Shown: positions 20,605 through 29,673, numbered from the stretch's first letter. The stretch is DNA of 35,947 nucleotides from Enterococcus gallinarum NBRC 100675 (GCF_001544275.1 NZ_BCQE01000035.1:1-35947), one strand, 5' to 3'. The notes: generated by a model not told the origin, from the sequence alone. Numbers and translations: made by a program.

Positions 20605-21745
20605 TAAAATGTGTGCTATTTTAGGCAATCTGCACCGCTACAAAGAGTTGATGCCTTTAACGGAAAGTCGTCCGTTATCGACGTTGTTGTTTGATTGTAA
20701 ATATCGTTTGCTTGATTTCAACTTGTCAAGCATTGAAAATGCAAATATCAAGCAAGTGTATATGATTTTCAACGAAGGAGAAACACAATCCGTATTTGAC
20801 CATATCGGTGGCGGGAAAGAATGGAATTTAGATGGTGTTCAAAACCGTTTCTTCATTCATTTGTTCCAAGACTCATTAAAACAGCAAGCTGCTGGTCAAG
20901 AGTATTACTATAACGTGATCGATTATTTGGAAAAATCAAAATCAGAGCATACGGTTTATATGGGCAGCAATATTTTGTGCAACATTGATTTGCGGGCGTT
21001 GCTGAAAATCCATCAGTTGCAGAAAAAAGAAATGACGGTCGTTTACAAACGAATCAGCAGTGACAATGTGAGTGACAACGATTTAGTCTTTTCAGTTGAT
21101 GAAGAAGGTCATTTGAATGAAGCTGTTCAAGCGAAGAAATGCGAGACAGAAAGCATGGTCAACCTATGTACAGATATCTTCATCATCAGAACAGATCGCT
21201 TGATCGAAGCCTTGAAAGAAGGACAAGCTGTAGGTGCAACCCCAGACTTGGGCCGCTTCTTGCGGGAACGAATCTCTATCGAAAATACTAGCTTGTATGA
21301 ATATACTGGTTATTTAAGCAATATTTATGATATTCAATCCTATTACCAAACCAACATGGATATGTTAGATGTCCATAAATTTACATCATTGCTTTATTCA
21401 AATCAAAAGATCTACACCAAGCTGAAGAATGAAGTACCAACCTATTATGCAGAGACTTCAGATGTCAAAAATAGTCACTTTGCTTCCGGATGTATCGTAG
21501 AAGGATCTGTCGAACGGTCACTTGTTGCCCGCAGAACAACGATTCATCCGAATGCCCATGTCAAAGACACAATCATTTTTGGGAATAATGAAATCAAAGA
21601 AGGTGCCGAAGTTTCCTATGCCATCCTCGATAAAAATGTTGTGATCGCAGAAGGTGTCAAAGTTAGAGGAACCAGTGACGCACCGATCGTCGTCAAAAAA
21701 AATACCCATGTCACTGAAGATCTAATTGGAGGAGCAACGGCATGA
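20594..21745 (+). CDS. glgD: GlgD, regulatory subunit of ADP-glucose pyrophosphorylase
   Basis: A 383-residue GlgC paralogue. The N-terminus keeps the fold (CAILGN, then [23 protein letters not shown]) but has lost the GxGTRLxxLT nucleotide-binding loop present in GlgC. The [10 protein letters not shown] block is replaced by [11 protein letters not shown]. In Firmicutes such GlgD proteins are poorly active or inactive alone and modulate GlgC in a heterotetramer. The C-terminal hexapeptide-repeat beta-helix is present (about 285-380). The ATG at 20594 follows AGGAG at nine bases; a TTG one codon upstream is possible. It overlaps glgC at its start and glgA at its end (ATGA). Confidence 0.93.
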   Translation: MRTNKMCAILGNLHRYKELMPLTESRPLSTLLFDCKYRLLDFNLSSIENANIKQVYMIFNEGETQSVFDHIGGGKEWNLDGVQNRFFIHLFQDSLKQQAAGQEYYYNVIDYLEKSKSEHTVYMGSNILCNIDLRALLKIHQLQKKEMTVVYKRISSDNVSDNDLVFSVDEEGHLNEAVQAKKCETESMVNLCTDIFIIRTDRLIEALKEGQAVGATPDLGRFLRERISIENTSLYEYTGYLSNIYDIQSYYQTNMDMLDVHKFTSLLYSNQKIYTKLKNEVPTYYAETSDVKNSHFASGCIVEGSVERSLVARRTTIHPNAHVKDTIIFGNNEIKEGAEVSYAILDKNVVIAEGVKVRGTSDAPIVVKKNTHVTEDLIGGATA

Positions 21746-23172
21746 AGGTACTATTTGCCGCAGCAGAATGCGCGCCATTTTTCAAGACAGGTGGACTAGG
21801 GGATGTCGTGGGTGCATTGCCCAAAGAACTTGTCAAAAAAGGGGTAGAAACAGTCGTTGTTCTGCCATTCTTTACTAAAATGTCAGCCGACTATCAAGAA
21901 CAGCTGGAGGATTGTTTTTCTTTTGAAGTCAATGTGGGTTGGCGTAAGCAATATTGTGGGTTGAAGAAACTGGTTCTCAATCGTGTTACCTATTATTTTA
22001 TCGATAATCTGTACTATTTTGGTCGTGATAATTTATACGATTATTATGATGATGGCGAACGTTTTGCCTTCTTTCAACTAGCAACTATCGAAATGATGGA
22101 GAGAATCGATTTTATTCCTGACGTGATTCATGTGAATGATTACCATACAGCAATGATTCCTTTTCTTCTGAAAGAAAAATATCATTGGATCAATGCTTAT
22201 CAGAATATCCGCACCGTTTTGACGATTCATAATATTGGCTTTCAAGGATGGTATAGCAAAGATATTTTACCGGACTTGTTTGGCATGGGGACAGAGCGTT
22301 ACGATGACGGGACATTACGATTAAATGACTGTTTGAATTTCATGAAAGCAGGTATTTTATACGCAGATCGTATCACAACAGTCAGTCCTTCTTATAGTGA
22401 GGAAATCAAAACACCGGAATTTGGTTGCGGACTTGAAGTCATTCTAAGAATGGAATCTGGGAAACTGCAAGGAATATTGAACGGGATCGATTATGAAACC
22501 AATGATCCCGCAACAGATCCATTGCTGCCCTATCATTTTACTTCCGATGAAATGTCCGGTAAAGCTGCAAACAAGCAAGAATTGCAAAAGATGCTGGGGT
22601 TACCAGCGCGTGATGTTCCTCTTATCACAGTGGTCAGCCGCTTGACTACACAAAAAGGCTTTCATCTTGTAATGCCGGAAATGGAAAACTTGTTGCAATT
22701 TGATGTTCAATTTGCGCTGTTAGGAACGGGAGAACCGGAATTTGAAGAAGGATTCCGTTACTTTGCTGCAAAATATCCAGAAAAATGTGCCGCGGTGATT
22801 TCTTTTGATATTGGACTGGCGCAAAAAATGTATGCCGGAGCGGATCTGTTCTTGATGCCTTCTGCTTTTGAACCTTGCGGGCTTTCACAAATGATCGCCA
22901 TGCGTTACGGAACATTGCCAGTTGTGCATGAGATTGGCGGACTAAAAGATACGGTAGATTCATACAATCCAATCACTCATCAAGGCACCGGATTTGGTTT
23001 CCAAGAGTTCACGTCATTTTATTTGATGAATGCAGTGAAACAAGGAATCCTGCTTTATCAAGACGACCAGCAAACGTGGAAATCTTTGCAAGCACAAGCC
23101 ATGAATAAAGATTTTAGCTGGGACATTAGTTCCAATCAATATATTGATCTCTACCAAGCGATCAAAGTATAA
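21742..23172 (+). CDS. glgA: Glycogen synthase (ADP-glucose)
   Basis: A 476-residue GT5 glycosyltransferase that extends alpha-1,4-glucan chains from ADP-glucose. The substrate motif [13 protein letters not shown] is at the N-terminus (Lys15), followed by [15 protein letters not shown] and [11 protein letters not shown]. The C-terminal Rossmann domain carries the retaining-enzyme motif with Glu in [18 protein letters not shown] and the GGLKDTV loop. The ATG overlaps the glgD stop as ATGA, with GGAGGAG upstream, which indicates translational coupling. Length is standard. A large terminator-like hairpin lies in the 130-base gap before glgP. Confidence 0.96.
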   Translation: MKVLFAAAECAPFFKTGGLGDVVGALPKELVKKGVETVVVLPFFTKMSADYQEQLEDCFSFEVNVGWRKQYCGLKKLVLNRVTYYFIDNLYYFGRDNLYDYYDDGERFAFFQLATIEMMERIDFIPDVIHVNDYHTAMIPFLLKEKYHWINAYQNIRTVLTIHNIGFQGWYSKDILPDLFGMGTERYDDGTLRLNDCLNFMKAGILYADRITTVSPSYSEEIKTPEFGCGLEVILRMESGKLQGILNGIDYETNDPATDPLLPYHFTSDEMSGKAANKQELQKMLGLPARDVPLITVVSRLTTQKGFHLVMPEMENLLQFDVQFALLGTGEPEFEEGFRYFAAKYPEKCAAVISFDIGLAQKMYAGADLFLMPSAFEPCGLSQMIAMRYGTLPVVHEIGGLKDTVDSYNPITHQGTGFGFQEFTSFYLMNAVKQGILLYQDDQQTWKSLQAQAMNKDFSWDISSNQYIDLYQAIKV

Positions 23173-23182
23173 TCAAGTATAA

Positions 23183-23266
23183 GACAGAAGTATTCATTAG
23201 TCTGAAAGTAGAGCGGGTTTGAAAGAACGACCTAGCGACAAGGGCGATTGGTGCTTCTGTCCTTTT
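23183..23266 (+). terminator. Long-loop terminator or attenuator between glgA and glgP
   Basis: GACAGAAGTA (23183-23192) and TGCTTCTGTC (23252-23261) form a 10-pair stem followed by CTTTTT. The stem can extend inward through ATTAGTC with GATTGGT, using wobble pairs. The apical part is about 40 bases. It would lower glgP transcription relative to the biosynthetic genes. Confidence 0.65.
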
Positions 23267-23302
23267 TCATACAAATTGATAGTCATAAAGGAGTGAATTG
23301 TA

Positions 23303-25729
23303 ATGGAGAAAGCTACCTTGCAAGAATTATTAGAAAGCCGGTTGAAAGATATTTTTTCGATCGAGATCGCAGAAGCTTCACCGCAAGAATTGTTTTTAGC
23401 TTTAGCTAACGTGGTCAAGAGCTGCTACGCGAATGATTGGAGCCAGACACGAAAAAATCTGCTCGTTGAACAGCAGAAACAGGCGTATTATTTCTCAATC
23501 GAATTTTTACCTGGAAAACTGTTGAAAAGTAATCTACTGAATTTAGGGTTGCTGGATACTGCGGAAGAGCTCTTCGAAGAGTTATCCTTTTCATTAGATG
23601 AAGTTGCTGAAGTTGAAAAAGATATGGCATTAGGAAATGGCGGACTAGGACGATTAGCTTCTTGTTTCATGGATTCTTTGGCTTCATTAGGGTTGCCAGG
23701 AAATGGGAATGGCATCCGTTATAATTATGGCCTTTTTAAACAAAAGTTTGTCGATGGGCATCAAGTAGAGCTGCCTGACGACTGGTTGCGTGCCGGAAAT
23801 GTCTGGGAGGTTCGAAAAGAGAGTAAAGCCGTGGATATCCAATATGGCGGCGAAGTGTACTTGATTGAAGACGAGAATGGGAGGCTGCGTCCTGAACGGC
23901 ATGGTGGGTATGTCTGGCGTGCGGTTCCTTATGATACCGGAATGGTAGGCTATCAAAATGATATGATCAATACATTGCGTTTGTGGAGCGTTGAGGTTCC
24001 CGCAGCGGAAGAAGCCAACTATGCAACCATTGAATCTCGTCGTTCTCTAGAAGATCTGACCGCTGTCTTGTATCCAGATGATTCCAATGAACGTGGCAAG
24101 AAGACTCGACTTATGCAAGAATATTTCTTTGTTTCAGCAGGCATTCAAAGTATTGTTCGCTACTATTTAAAATTGAATCATCCGCTAACGATGATGAGTG
24201 AAAAAATTGCGATCCATATCAATGATACCCACCCTGCATTATGTGTATCCGAATTGATGCGGTTATTGTTAGATGATCATGATTTGCCATGGGAACAAGC
24301 ATGGGCAATCACAGTGAAAGTCATGAGCTATACCAACCATACGATTATGGCTGAAGCTTTAGAAAAATGGCCGATTGATCTATTCAAAGAAGTTATTCCT
24401 CGGAATTACCAAATCATTGAAGAGATCGATCGTCGTTATCTTGAAGAATATGCAGAGGTTCACGAAGCTGCCCTTCTTAATCGGACGCGTATTATTATTG
24501 ATGGTCAAGTCCATATGGCGCATTTAGCGATTATTGGCAGCCATAGTGTCAATGGTGTCGCAAAGCTCCATTCTGATCTGTTGAAATCCGTTGTCCTACA
24601 TGATTTTTATTTGATATTCCCAGAACGTTTCAATAATAAAACCAATGGGATCGCACAACGTCGTTGGATGCAGTTAGCCAACCAACCTTTATCAAAGGTG
24701 CTTGATACGACTATCGGCAAAAGTTGGCGTCATAACCCGCAAGACTTGCAATTATTGAAAAATTACCAAGAAGATCCAACAGTTCTGCAACGTCTAGCAG
24801 ATGCAAAACTGACCAATAAACAAGCGTTAGCTGAATATATTCAGCAGACAACCGGGATCGAAGTTGATCCAACCGCGATATTTGATGTCCAAATCAAGCG
24901 GCTCCATGCGTATAAACGACAGTTGCTGAATGTGATGCATATTTTGAAACTCTACTTTGACTTGAAAGATGACCCTCAGGCACCGATTCATCCACGGGTA
25001 TTTATTTTTGGAGCAAAGGCCGCACCTAGTTATCATTATGCGAAAGCCATTATTAAAGTGATCAATGAAGTAGCTAATCTGATCAATCATGATCCGACAA
25101 TCAATGATAAGCTGAAAGTCGTCTTTTTGGAAAACTACAATGTCACATTGGCTGAGCGGATCATTCCCGCAGCAGATGTCAGTGAGCAAATTTCCTTAGC
25201 ATCAAAAGAAGCTTCCGGTACTAGCAACATGAAGCTGATGTTGAATGGGGCAGTCACGATCGCGACATTGGATGGCGCGAACATTGAGATTCGAGATGCA
25301 ATCGGAGATGAGAACATTGCCATTTTTGGATTAACAGAAGAAGAGGTCTATGCTTATTATGCCCAACAAAACTATTCTGCGTATGCGTTTTACGAAGAAG
25401 ATCCTGTGCTGCAACGGGTCGTGAATGCGTTTATTGACGGAACGATCCCAAATATAGAAAGAGAAGGTCGGGAAGTGTTTGATTCACTATTAAAATATAA
25501 TGATGAATACTTCTTGTTGAAAGACTTCAAATCTTATTGCGATGCCCAATATCGCGTGGATTTAGCTTATAAAGACCAACAGCGCTGGCAAGCGATCAGC
25601 TTGATGAATATTGCGAATGCCGGCAAATTTTCCGCAGATTATACGGTTCAAAACTATGCTGATGATATTTGGCAGATCGAACCATTGTATGCACATGTCA
25701 AAGAGCCAAATTCAGCTAGTCTGACGTAA
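23303..25729 (+). CDS. glgP: Glycogen phosphorylase
   Basis: An 808-residue GT35 enzyme that releases glucose 1-phosphate from glycogen using pyridoxal phosphate. The PLP lysine is Lys644 in EASGTSNMKLMLNG. Other family blocks are ALGNGGLGRLASCFMDS, IHINDTHPALCVSELMR, TNHTIMAEALEKW and QIKRLHAYKRQ. Length is typical. The ATG at 23303 follows AAGGAGTG. It is the last gene of the glg operon and the only degradative one. I saw no clear terminator in the short gap after it. Confidence 0.96.
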   Translation: MEKATLQELLESRLKDIFSIEIAEASPQELFLALANVVKSCYANDWSQTRKNLLVEQQKQAYYFSIEFLPGKLLKSNLLNLGLLDTAEELFEELSFSLDEVAEVEKDMALGNGGLGRLASCFMDSLASLGLPGNGNGIRYNYGLFKQKFVDGHQVELPDDWLRAGNVWEVRKESKAVDIQYGGEVYLIEDENGRLRPERHGGYVWRAVPYDTGMVGYQNDMINTLRLWSVEVPAAEEANYATIESRRSLEDLTAVLYPDDSNERGKKTRLMQEYFFVSAGIQSIVRYYLKLNHPLTMMSEKIAIHINDTHPALCVSELMRLLLDDHDLPWEQAWAITVKVMSYTNHTIMAEALEKWPIDLFKEVIPRNYQIIEEIDRRYLEEYAEVHEAALLNRTRIIIDGQVHMAHLAIIGSHSVNGVAKLHSDLLKSVVLHDFYLIFPERFNNKTNGIAQRRWMQLANQPLSKVLDTTIGKSWRHNPQDLQLLKNYQEDPTVLQRLADAKLTNKQALAEYIQQTTGIEVDPTAIFDVQIKRLHAYKRQLLNVMHILKLYFDLKDDPQAPIHPRVFIFGAKAAPSYHYAKAIIKVINEVANLINHDPTINDKLKVVFLENYNVTLAERIIPAADVSEQISLASKEASGTSNMKLMLNGAVTIATLDGANIEIRDAIGDENIAIFGLTEEEVYAYYAQQNYSAYAFYEEDPVLQRVVNAFIDGTIPNIEREGREVFDSLLKYNDEYFLLKDFKSYCDAQYRVDLAYKDQQRWQAISLMNIANAGKFSADYTVQNYADDIWQIEPLYAHVKEPNSASLT

Positions 25730-25780
25730 TAATCTATAGCACTTGGTCATTGAATATTCCCAAAAGGCACTACAGCTTTC

Positions 25781-25809
25781 GTGAATTATTCACTGAAATA
25801 TGATATGAT
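25781..25809 (+). promoter_or_regulatory. Possible promoter of the 25841 gene
   Basis: A weak -35 GTGAAT (25781-25786), a 17-base spacer, then TATGAT (25804-25809) with an extended -10 TGA. It overlaps the longest possible reading frame of the next gene and so favours a start downstream. Confidence 0.4.
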
Positions 25810-25840
25810 TATAAAAAATCGCAACCAGAGGATGAGTGAA

Positions 25841-26593
25841 TTGGCAAATTATTTAGATGTGAAACGCAAACATTTCCGTTTTCCAGCATATGATGATCAA
25901 GAAGGTGTAAAGCTGCAGTCCGAACACAAGGAAGTTTTCAGTCAGTCTGATGATTGGATTTTGACAGAAATCAAGGATCAACCTAGCGCGAGCAGCAAAG
26001 AAAAGGATTCTGCTCACTCATTGCGTCGGAAAGTTCCTTCCAGTCACCCAAATTATGGTCATAGTGTGCGGCAAAAAGAAGAATTAGCGCAACATCGGGC
26101 AAATTTACCAAGCTATGGAAAACGACCTTTGCAGGAAAGTACACCTACCGGCAAAACAAATCTTTTTGGCAATGATCAACGACGTGCTTCTTATAAAGTG
26201 ACGAGTAAAGCAGAACGGGCTGAAACGCCAACACCGACCAAGAAAGAGTATTCTGGGCGATCTTATTTTGTTCCCAAATACATTCCTGCATCGATCATCC
26301 CTGAACAAGAAAAAGAAGAGATCACTTCACAAGAACTGATGGATTCAATGGAGAAACCTCGCGAATCCTATTTGCTCTTTGATACTGAGCCAGCAGCCTA
26401 CCAAGTAAAAGAAGGCGATGATCCCACGGTCAGAAAGTTCAATCGACCGCAATCTGTGGGCATGACACGGCGGGAATTTCGCGGCATGAACAAAAAAAAC
26501 GGCGATAAGCGAGCTGTTCTGGATCGTTCCTTAGAAGGAATGATCGAAGAGGGGCAGTCAGAAAGCAATAAAAATGGCTACTTTCGCTCTTGA
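25841..26593 (+). CDS. Uncharacterised basic, probably disordered protein
   Basis: A 250-residue protein, not recognised. Only the first 30 residues (ANYLDVKRKHFRFPAYDDQE) look foldable. The rest is polar, rich in Lys, Arg, Glu, Ser, Pro and Gln, with no membrane segment. Near residues 185-235 there are two more conserved-looking patches, ESYLLFDTEPAAYQV and RPQSVGMTRREFRGM. I chose the TTG at 25841 because AGAGG lies nine bases upstream and a promoter-like sequence overlaps the extension to 25781; the ATG at 25832 falls on the ribosome binding site. Such proteins often act as scaffold or division-associated factors, but no function is supported here. It stands alone between glgP and a structured intergenic region. 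Confidence 0.7.
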   Translation: MANYLDVKRKHFRFPAYDDQEGVKLQSEHKEVFSQSDDWILTEIKDQPSASSKEKDSAHSLRRKVPSSHPNYGHSVRQKEELAQHRANLPSYGKRPLQESTPTGKTNLFGNDQRRASYKVTSKAERAETPTPTKKEYSGRSYFVPKYIPASIIPEQEKEEITSQELMDSMEKPRESYLLFDTEPAAYQVKEGDDPTVRKFNRPQSVGMTRREFRGMNKKNGDKRAVLDRSLEGMIEEGQSESNKNGYFRS

Positions 26594-26694
26594 TGAGTAG
26601 GACACCTGAATAAGCAAAGGCACTCGTGAGAATCTCTCGCTCAACAAGCAGTTGGGAGTTATTCATTAATAAAACAAGGATAATGATTTAAACA

Positions 26695-26899
26695 ACAAAG
26701 AAAGCAACTATCTGAATTGTAGATGAAGCTGTGGCGCTAGCTTGCTGGATGAAGTAAGCTGACAAAACCAGTCGCCATCATCTGTGATTTGGGTAGTTGT
26801 TTTGTGCTTCAGAATAGCGCTAGTCTTTTCAAAAAAATATCAAGAAAGCTGAAGCGTCAATTTCCGTTAAGGAAGCGGCAGCTGTCCTCCTTGTTTTTA
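26695..26899 (+). ncRNA. Candidate structured small RNA
   Basis: This sits in a 402-base gap (26594-26995) with no gene. Bases 26701-26726 pair with 26778-26803 in 26 consecutive pairs with no bulge. Seven are G-U and none is a mismatch; on the minus strand those seven would be A-C mismatches, so a plus-strand RNA is favoured. GGCG (26733-26736) and CGCC (26773-26776) continue the stem. A second hairpin pairs GCTTCAG (26806-26812) with CTGAAGC (26849-26855) and CTTT with AAAG inside it. A third hairpin with a T-run ends it. The promoter is unclear (GATAAT at 26679-26684, no good -35). The family is not recognised. Confidence 0.5.
26869..26898 (+). terminator. Terminator-like hairpin ending the candidate RNA
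   Basis: AAGGA (26869-26873) pairs with TCCTT (26888-26892), with an inner GG/CC, followed by G and five T residues. It is moderately stable. It lies upstream of a separate promoter for the next gene. Confidence 0.45.
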
Positions 26900-26947
26900 T
26901 TTGTTGCAAGAAAACGGTGACTAACAGATGGCAACTGCTCAATTATT

Positions 26948-26975
26948 TTCACATTTGAGAAGCATTTGCTATTCT
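26948..26975 (+). promoter_or_regulatory. Probable promoter of the UPF0316 gene
   Basis: TTCACA (26948-26953), a 16-base spacer, then TATTCT (26970-26975) with an extended -10 TGC. The -35 lies in TTCACATTTGAGAA, which resembles the repeats upstream of pflB. Confidence 0.6.
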
Positions 26976-26995
26976 TAAAAGAGGAGGGATACGGG

Positions 26996-27565
26996 ATGGA
27001 AATTGATTTACAAATGTTAGCGATGATCTTCTTTATCAATATGGCTTATGTCACATTGAATACAATTCGTTTTTTATTGACGATGAAAGGGTATCGGCTG
27101 ATTGCACCGCTGGTCAGTATGGTCGAGATCACGATTTATATTTTAGGATTGTCGATGGTATTGGATCGCTTAGACAATCCATTGAACCTATTGTTTTATG
27201 CCTTAGGTTACGCCGCAGGAGTTAGTGTTGGTATCAAAATCGAAGATCAGCTAGCTTTAGGCTATACGATGGTCACGGTGATTTTACCGACGAATACAGA
27301 TGAAGAAAAGAATTTGCCAAAAATTTTACGCCAAGAAGGATATGGTGTTACTCAAAGTTACGGAGAAGGATTAGAAGGTCCGCGATTGATCCTTGAAATT
27401 CTCTCACAACGCAAAAGTGAGAAGAAGCTATTTCAAAAAATCAAACAAATCGAAGAACGGGCCTTTATCATTAGCTATGAGCCCAAATATATTTCTGGCG
27501 GCTTTTGGACGAAGAAAATCAGTCGGAGAGAAGCCCGGGTCAAAAAAGAACAAAAAAAGGAATAG
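26996..27565 (+). CDS. UPF0316 (DUF2179-type) membrane protein
   Basis: A 189-residue protein of the UPF0316 family (B. subtilis YebE-like), of unknown function. The N-terminal half (about 1-100) holds three membrane helices and the typical AYVTLNTIRFLLTMKGYR, then FYALGYAAGVSVGIKIEDQLALGY. The cytoplasmic C-terminal half has the DUF2179-like fold (ILRQEGYGVTQSYGEGLEG), a domain that may sense a nucleotide or ligand. It ends in a strongly basic tail. The ATG at 26996 follows GAGGAGGGAT. It has its own promoter, and a terminator overlaps its stop. Confidence 0.85.
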   Translation: MEIDLQMLAMIFFINMAYVTLNTIRFLLTMKGYRLIAPLVSMVEITIYILGLSMVLDRLDNPLNLLFYALGYAAGVSVGIKIEDQLALGYTMVTVILPTNTDEEKNLPKILRQEGYGVTQSYGEGLEGPRLILEILSQRKSEKKLFQKIKQIEERAFIISYEPKYISGGFWTKKISRREARVKKEQKKE

Positions 27566-27598
27566 CTCTTTTTCTCTCCTGTGCGAGGGTCCTTTTTT
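27552..27598 (+). terminator. Terminator overlapping the UPF0316 stop
   Basis: AAAAAAGGA (27553-27561) pairs with TCCTTTTTT (27590-27598), with a small inner CCT/AGG pairing. The T-run forms the right arm. A -10-like TATAAT (27603-27608) follows and probably serves the next gene, although its -35 is poor. Confidence 0.6.
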
Positions 27599-27643
27599 GA
27601 GGTATAATAGGCAAGAATTTGGTTTGGAAGGAAGCGAATTTGA

Positions 27644-28603
27644 ATGGAAAAACAAGCAAACGGCATGATGGCGGTGATAGCAGCACTCATCTCGAATATT
27701 TTAGTTGCCATCAGCAAGTTTGTCGGCTACGCATTGAGCGGCAGTGCGGCGATGTTGAATGAAAGTATTCACAGCGTGGTCGATTGCAGCAATCAAATCT
27801 TTCTGTTGATCGGTGATAAACGAGCAACGAAAGGGCAAAGTGAACTTCACCAATTTGGCGAAGGACGCGCGAAATACTTCTTTAGTACGATCGTAGCGAT
27901 GATGCTGTTTTTTGGTGGGGGCGCTCTAGGTGTAATGGAAGCTTTTGAAAAGCTGCTGCATCCTGCTCATGAAGTTGGTAATACTTGGCTAGTGATTGGT
28001 ATTTTGCTTTTCGGTTTAGTTGTAGAAGGTAGTTCTTTGTGGATCGCGATCAAAGAAATTCGGACCTTGAACGTAGAAAAGCAGCCTATTTATCGGTTTT
28101 TGAAAGAAAGTCGCCATAGTGAGATCTTGATTATCTTTACCGAAGACTTTTGTGCAGTGATTGGCTTAATGTTGGCAATGGGTGGAACGATCCTGACAAT
28201 GGTCACTGGCAATGCGTTTTTTGATGCTTTCAGTGGCTTGCTGATCGGTATTTTGTTGATGATTGCTGCTATCTTTTTGGCACGAGAATTTTACAGTTTA
28301 TTGATTGGCGAAAGCGTGACGAAAAGAGATCTTGTGCTGATCAAAGAAGCCTTTGATCGTCCAGATGTTGATCGATTATTGGATATCAAAACGGTCCATT
28401 TAGGTCCTGCGGAAATCTTAGTCGCTGCCAAAATTGATATCACAGCAAAACAAGAGGAGATCGGTTATCAAATCATTAATGAGATCGAAGCAAAGATCCG
28501 CAGCTTCATGCCGGATAAAAAAATGTATATTTATATTGAAACGGATGAGTATGATCCTCATTATATGGAGAAACGGCGAAAACTTGTCCGATCACAAGAC
28601 TGA
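27644..28603 (+). CDS. Cation diffusion facilitator (CDF) transporter
   Basis: A 319-residue metal/proton antiporter, probably exporting zinc, iron or manganese across the membrane. Six membrane helices occupy about residues 8-215, followed by a cytoplasmic C-terminal domain ending near 305. Helix 2 reads NESIHSVVDCSNQ, with the His and Asp of the metal site. Helix 5 reads TEDFCAVIGL. This E-I-H-S-x-x-D plus E-D pattern is that of the ZNT9-like CDF subgroup rather than the YiiP-type D-x3-D set, so metal choice is uncertain. The ATG at 27644 has GGAAGGAAGC upstream. A terminator overlaps the stop, isolating it from efp. Confidence 0.88.
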   Translation: MEKQANGMMAVIAALISNILVAISKFVGYALSGSAAMLNESIHSVVDCSNQIFLLIGDKRATKGQSELHQFGEGRAKYFFSTIVAMMLFFGGGALGVMEAFEKLLHPAHEVGNTWLVIGILLFGLVVEGSSLWIAIKEIRTLNVEKQPIYRFLKESRHSEILIIFTEDFCAVIGLMLAMGGTILTMVTGNAFFDAFSGLLIGILLMIAAIFLAREFYSLLIGESVTKRDLVLIKEAFDRPDVDRLLDIKTVHLGPAEILVAAKIDITAKQEEIGYQIINEIEAKIRSFMPDKKMYIYIETDEYDPHYMEKRRKLVRSQD

Positions 28604-28630
28604 TTTTTGTAGAACAAAGCCAGTTTTTTT
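28597..28630 (+). terminator. Terminator between the CDF gene and efp
   Basis: ACTG pairs with CAGT and TTTGT with ACAAA around AGA, followed by seven T residues. The CDF stop lies in the left arm. An extended -10, TGA-TACAAT (28633-28638), begins right after it and is the likely efp promoter, with a weak -35. Confidence 0.7.
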
Positions 28631-28676
28631 GATACAATAGACGAGGATTATCTAAGACGAAGGAGAATAAACCATT

Positions 28677-29237
28677 ATGATCAATGCAAGTGATTTAAGA
28701 GCAGGAATGACATTCGTGCAAGACGGCAAACTAATCAAGGTATTAGAAGCCAGCCATCACAAACCTGGTAAAGGGAATACAGTCATGCGTATGAAATTGC
28801 GCGATGTTCGTTCAGGTTCAACCTATGATACAACATTCCGTCCAGAAGAAAAATTTGAAAAAGCACATATTGATACGAAAGCTGTTCAATATTTGTATAC
28901 AATGGACGATACAGCGTTCTTCATGGACTTGGAAACCTATGAACAATATGAAATTCCGGTTGAAGTTGTAGAAGAAGAAATGAAATACATTCTGGAAAAC
29001 ATGGAAGTGAAGATCCAATTCTTCGGCAGTGAAGTGATTGGGGTTCAATTACCATCATCAGTCATCTTAAAAGTTGTTGAAACACAACCGTCGATCAAAG
29101 GTGCGACTGTGACTGGCTCAGGTAAACCAGCAACGATGGAAACAGGTTTGGTCGTCAATGTACCTGACTTTATCGAAGAAGGCGAATCTCTAGAAATCAA
29201 TACTTCTGAAGGTACGTACATCAAACGCGCGAAATAA
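28677..29237 (+). CDS. efp: Elongation factor P
   Basis: A 186-residue translation factor that binds between the P and E sites and rescues ribosomes stalled on proline runs. It has the three beta-barrel domains of the family. The modifiable lysine in domain I is Lys32 in HHKPGKGNT, the same position that in Bacillus carries 5-aminopentanol. The C-terminal signature [21 protein letters not shown] is intact. The ATG at 28677 follows AAGGAG. I see no modification enzyme gene nearby. It is transcribed from its own extended -10 promoter and followed by a terminator. Confidence 0.97.
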   Translation: MINASDLRAGMTFVQDGKLIKVLEASHHKPGKGNTVMRMKLRDVRSGSTYDTTFRPEEKFEKAHIDTKAVQYLYTMDDTAFFMDLETYEQYEIPVEVVEEEMKYILENMEVKIQFFGSEVIGVQLPSSVILKVVETQPSIKGATVTGSGKPATMETGLVVNVPDFIEEGESLEINTSEGTYIKRAK

Positions 29238-29249
29238 TTATTTTCTAGA

Positions 29250-29285
29250 AGAGCCAAGGTTTTATGAACTTGGTTCTTTTTCTTT
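29250..29285 (+). terminator. Intrinsic terminator after efp
   Basis: AGAGCCAAG (29250-29258) and CTTGGTTCT (29269-29277) pair with one wobble, followed by a T-rich tract. The crcB pair begins just after it. Confidence 0.85.
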
Positions 29286-29302
29286 TAGAAAGAAGGATCA
29301 AC

Positions 29303-29671
29303 ATGAATGTACTTGTTGTGGCATTTTTTGCATTTTTTGGCGGCATGGCACGCTATTTTCTTGCCTCGGAATTGCCATCTTGGGGCATCTTCCCTTTAGG
29401 CACATTACTGGCTAATTTTATTGGCTGTTTTATTTTTAGCTTTTTAGTCAAGCAGATCATGACGAAAAGACAATTGAATGGACGTTTGATCTTGGGCATG
29501 GGGACCGGATTTTGCGGTGCTTTGACAACTTTTTCATCCTTTGCACTTGACACGGTGCAGTTGCTGCAAAAGCAAGCCTATGGATTAGCGGCGGGGTATT
29601 TGGTCCTGTCGATTTGCGGCGGGTTATTTTTTGTCTGGTTAGGCGAAGCCCTCGTTAGAAAGCAGGTGTAA
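29303..29671 (+). CDS. crcB: Fluoride channel CrcB/Fluc, first subunit
   Basis: A 122-residue membrane protein with four hydrophobic segments that exports fluoride passively. Family blocks are GGMARYFL near the start, GTLLANFIGCFIFSFL with the pore Asn, and GTGFCGALTTFSSFALDT with the phenylalanine box. In many Gram-positives two different CrcB proteins form a heterodimer, and a second gene follows two bases later. The ATG at 29303 is preceded by GAAGGA; the reading frame extends upstream into the efp terminator and that part was rejected. I looked for a fluoride riboswitch upstream and did not find one. Confidence 0.92.
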   Translation: MNVLVVAFFAFFGGMARYFLASELPSWGIFPLGTLLANFIGCFIFSFLVKQIMTKRQLNGRLILGMGTGFCGALTTFSSFALDTVQLLQKQAYGLAAGYLVLSICGGLFFVWLGEALVRKQV

Positions 29672-29673
29672 GT

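Noticed and set aside
23183-23266. tRNA-like cloverleaf between glgA and glgP
   Set aside because: The overall length fits, but there is no T-loop TTCRA, no acceptable anticodon arm, and the stem ends in a T-run as a terminator does.
27393-27668. 91-codon frame across the end of the UPF0316 gene
   Set aside because: It is a shifted-frame shadow that runs through a terminator into the next gene's leader.
29238-29302. Fluoride riboswitch before the crcB pair
   Set aside because: The conserved fluoride-aptamer blocks are absent; this stretch is filled by the efp terminator and the ribosome binding site.
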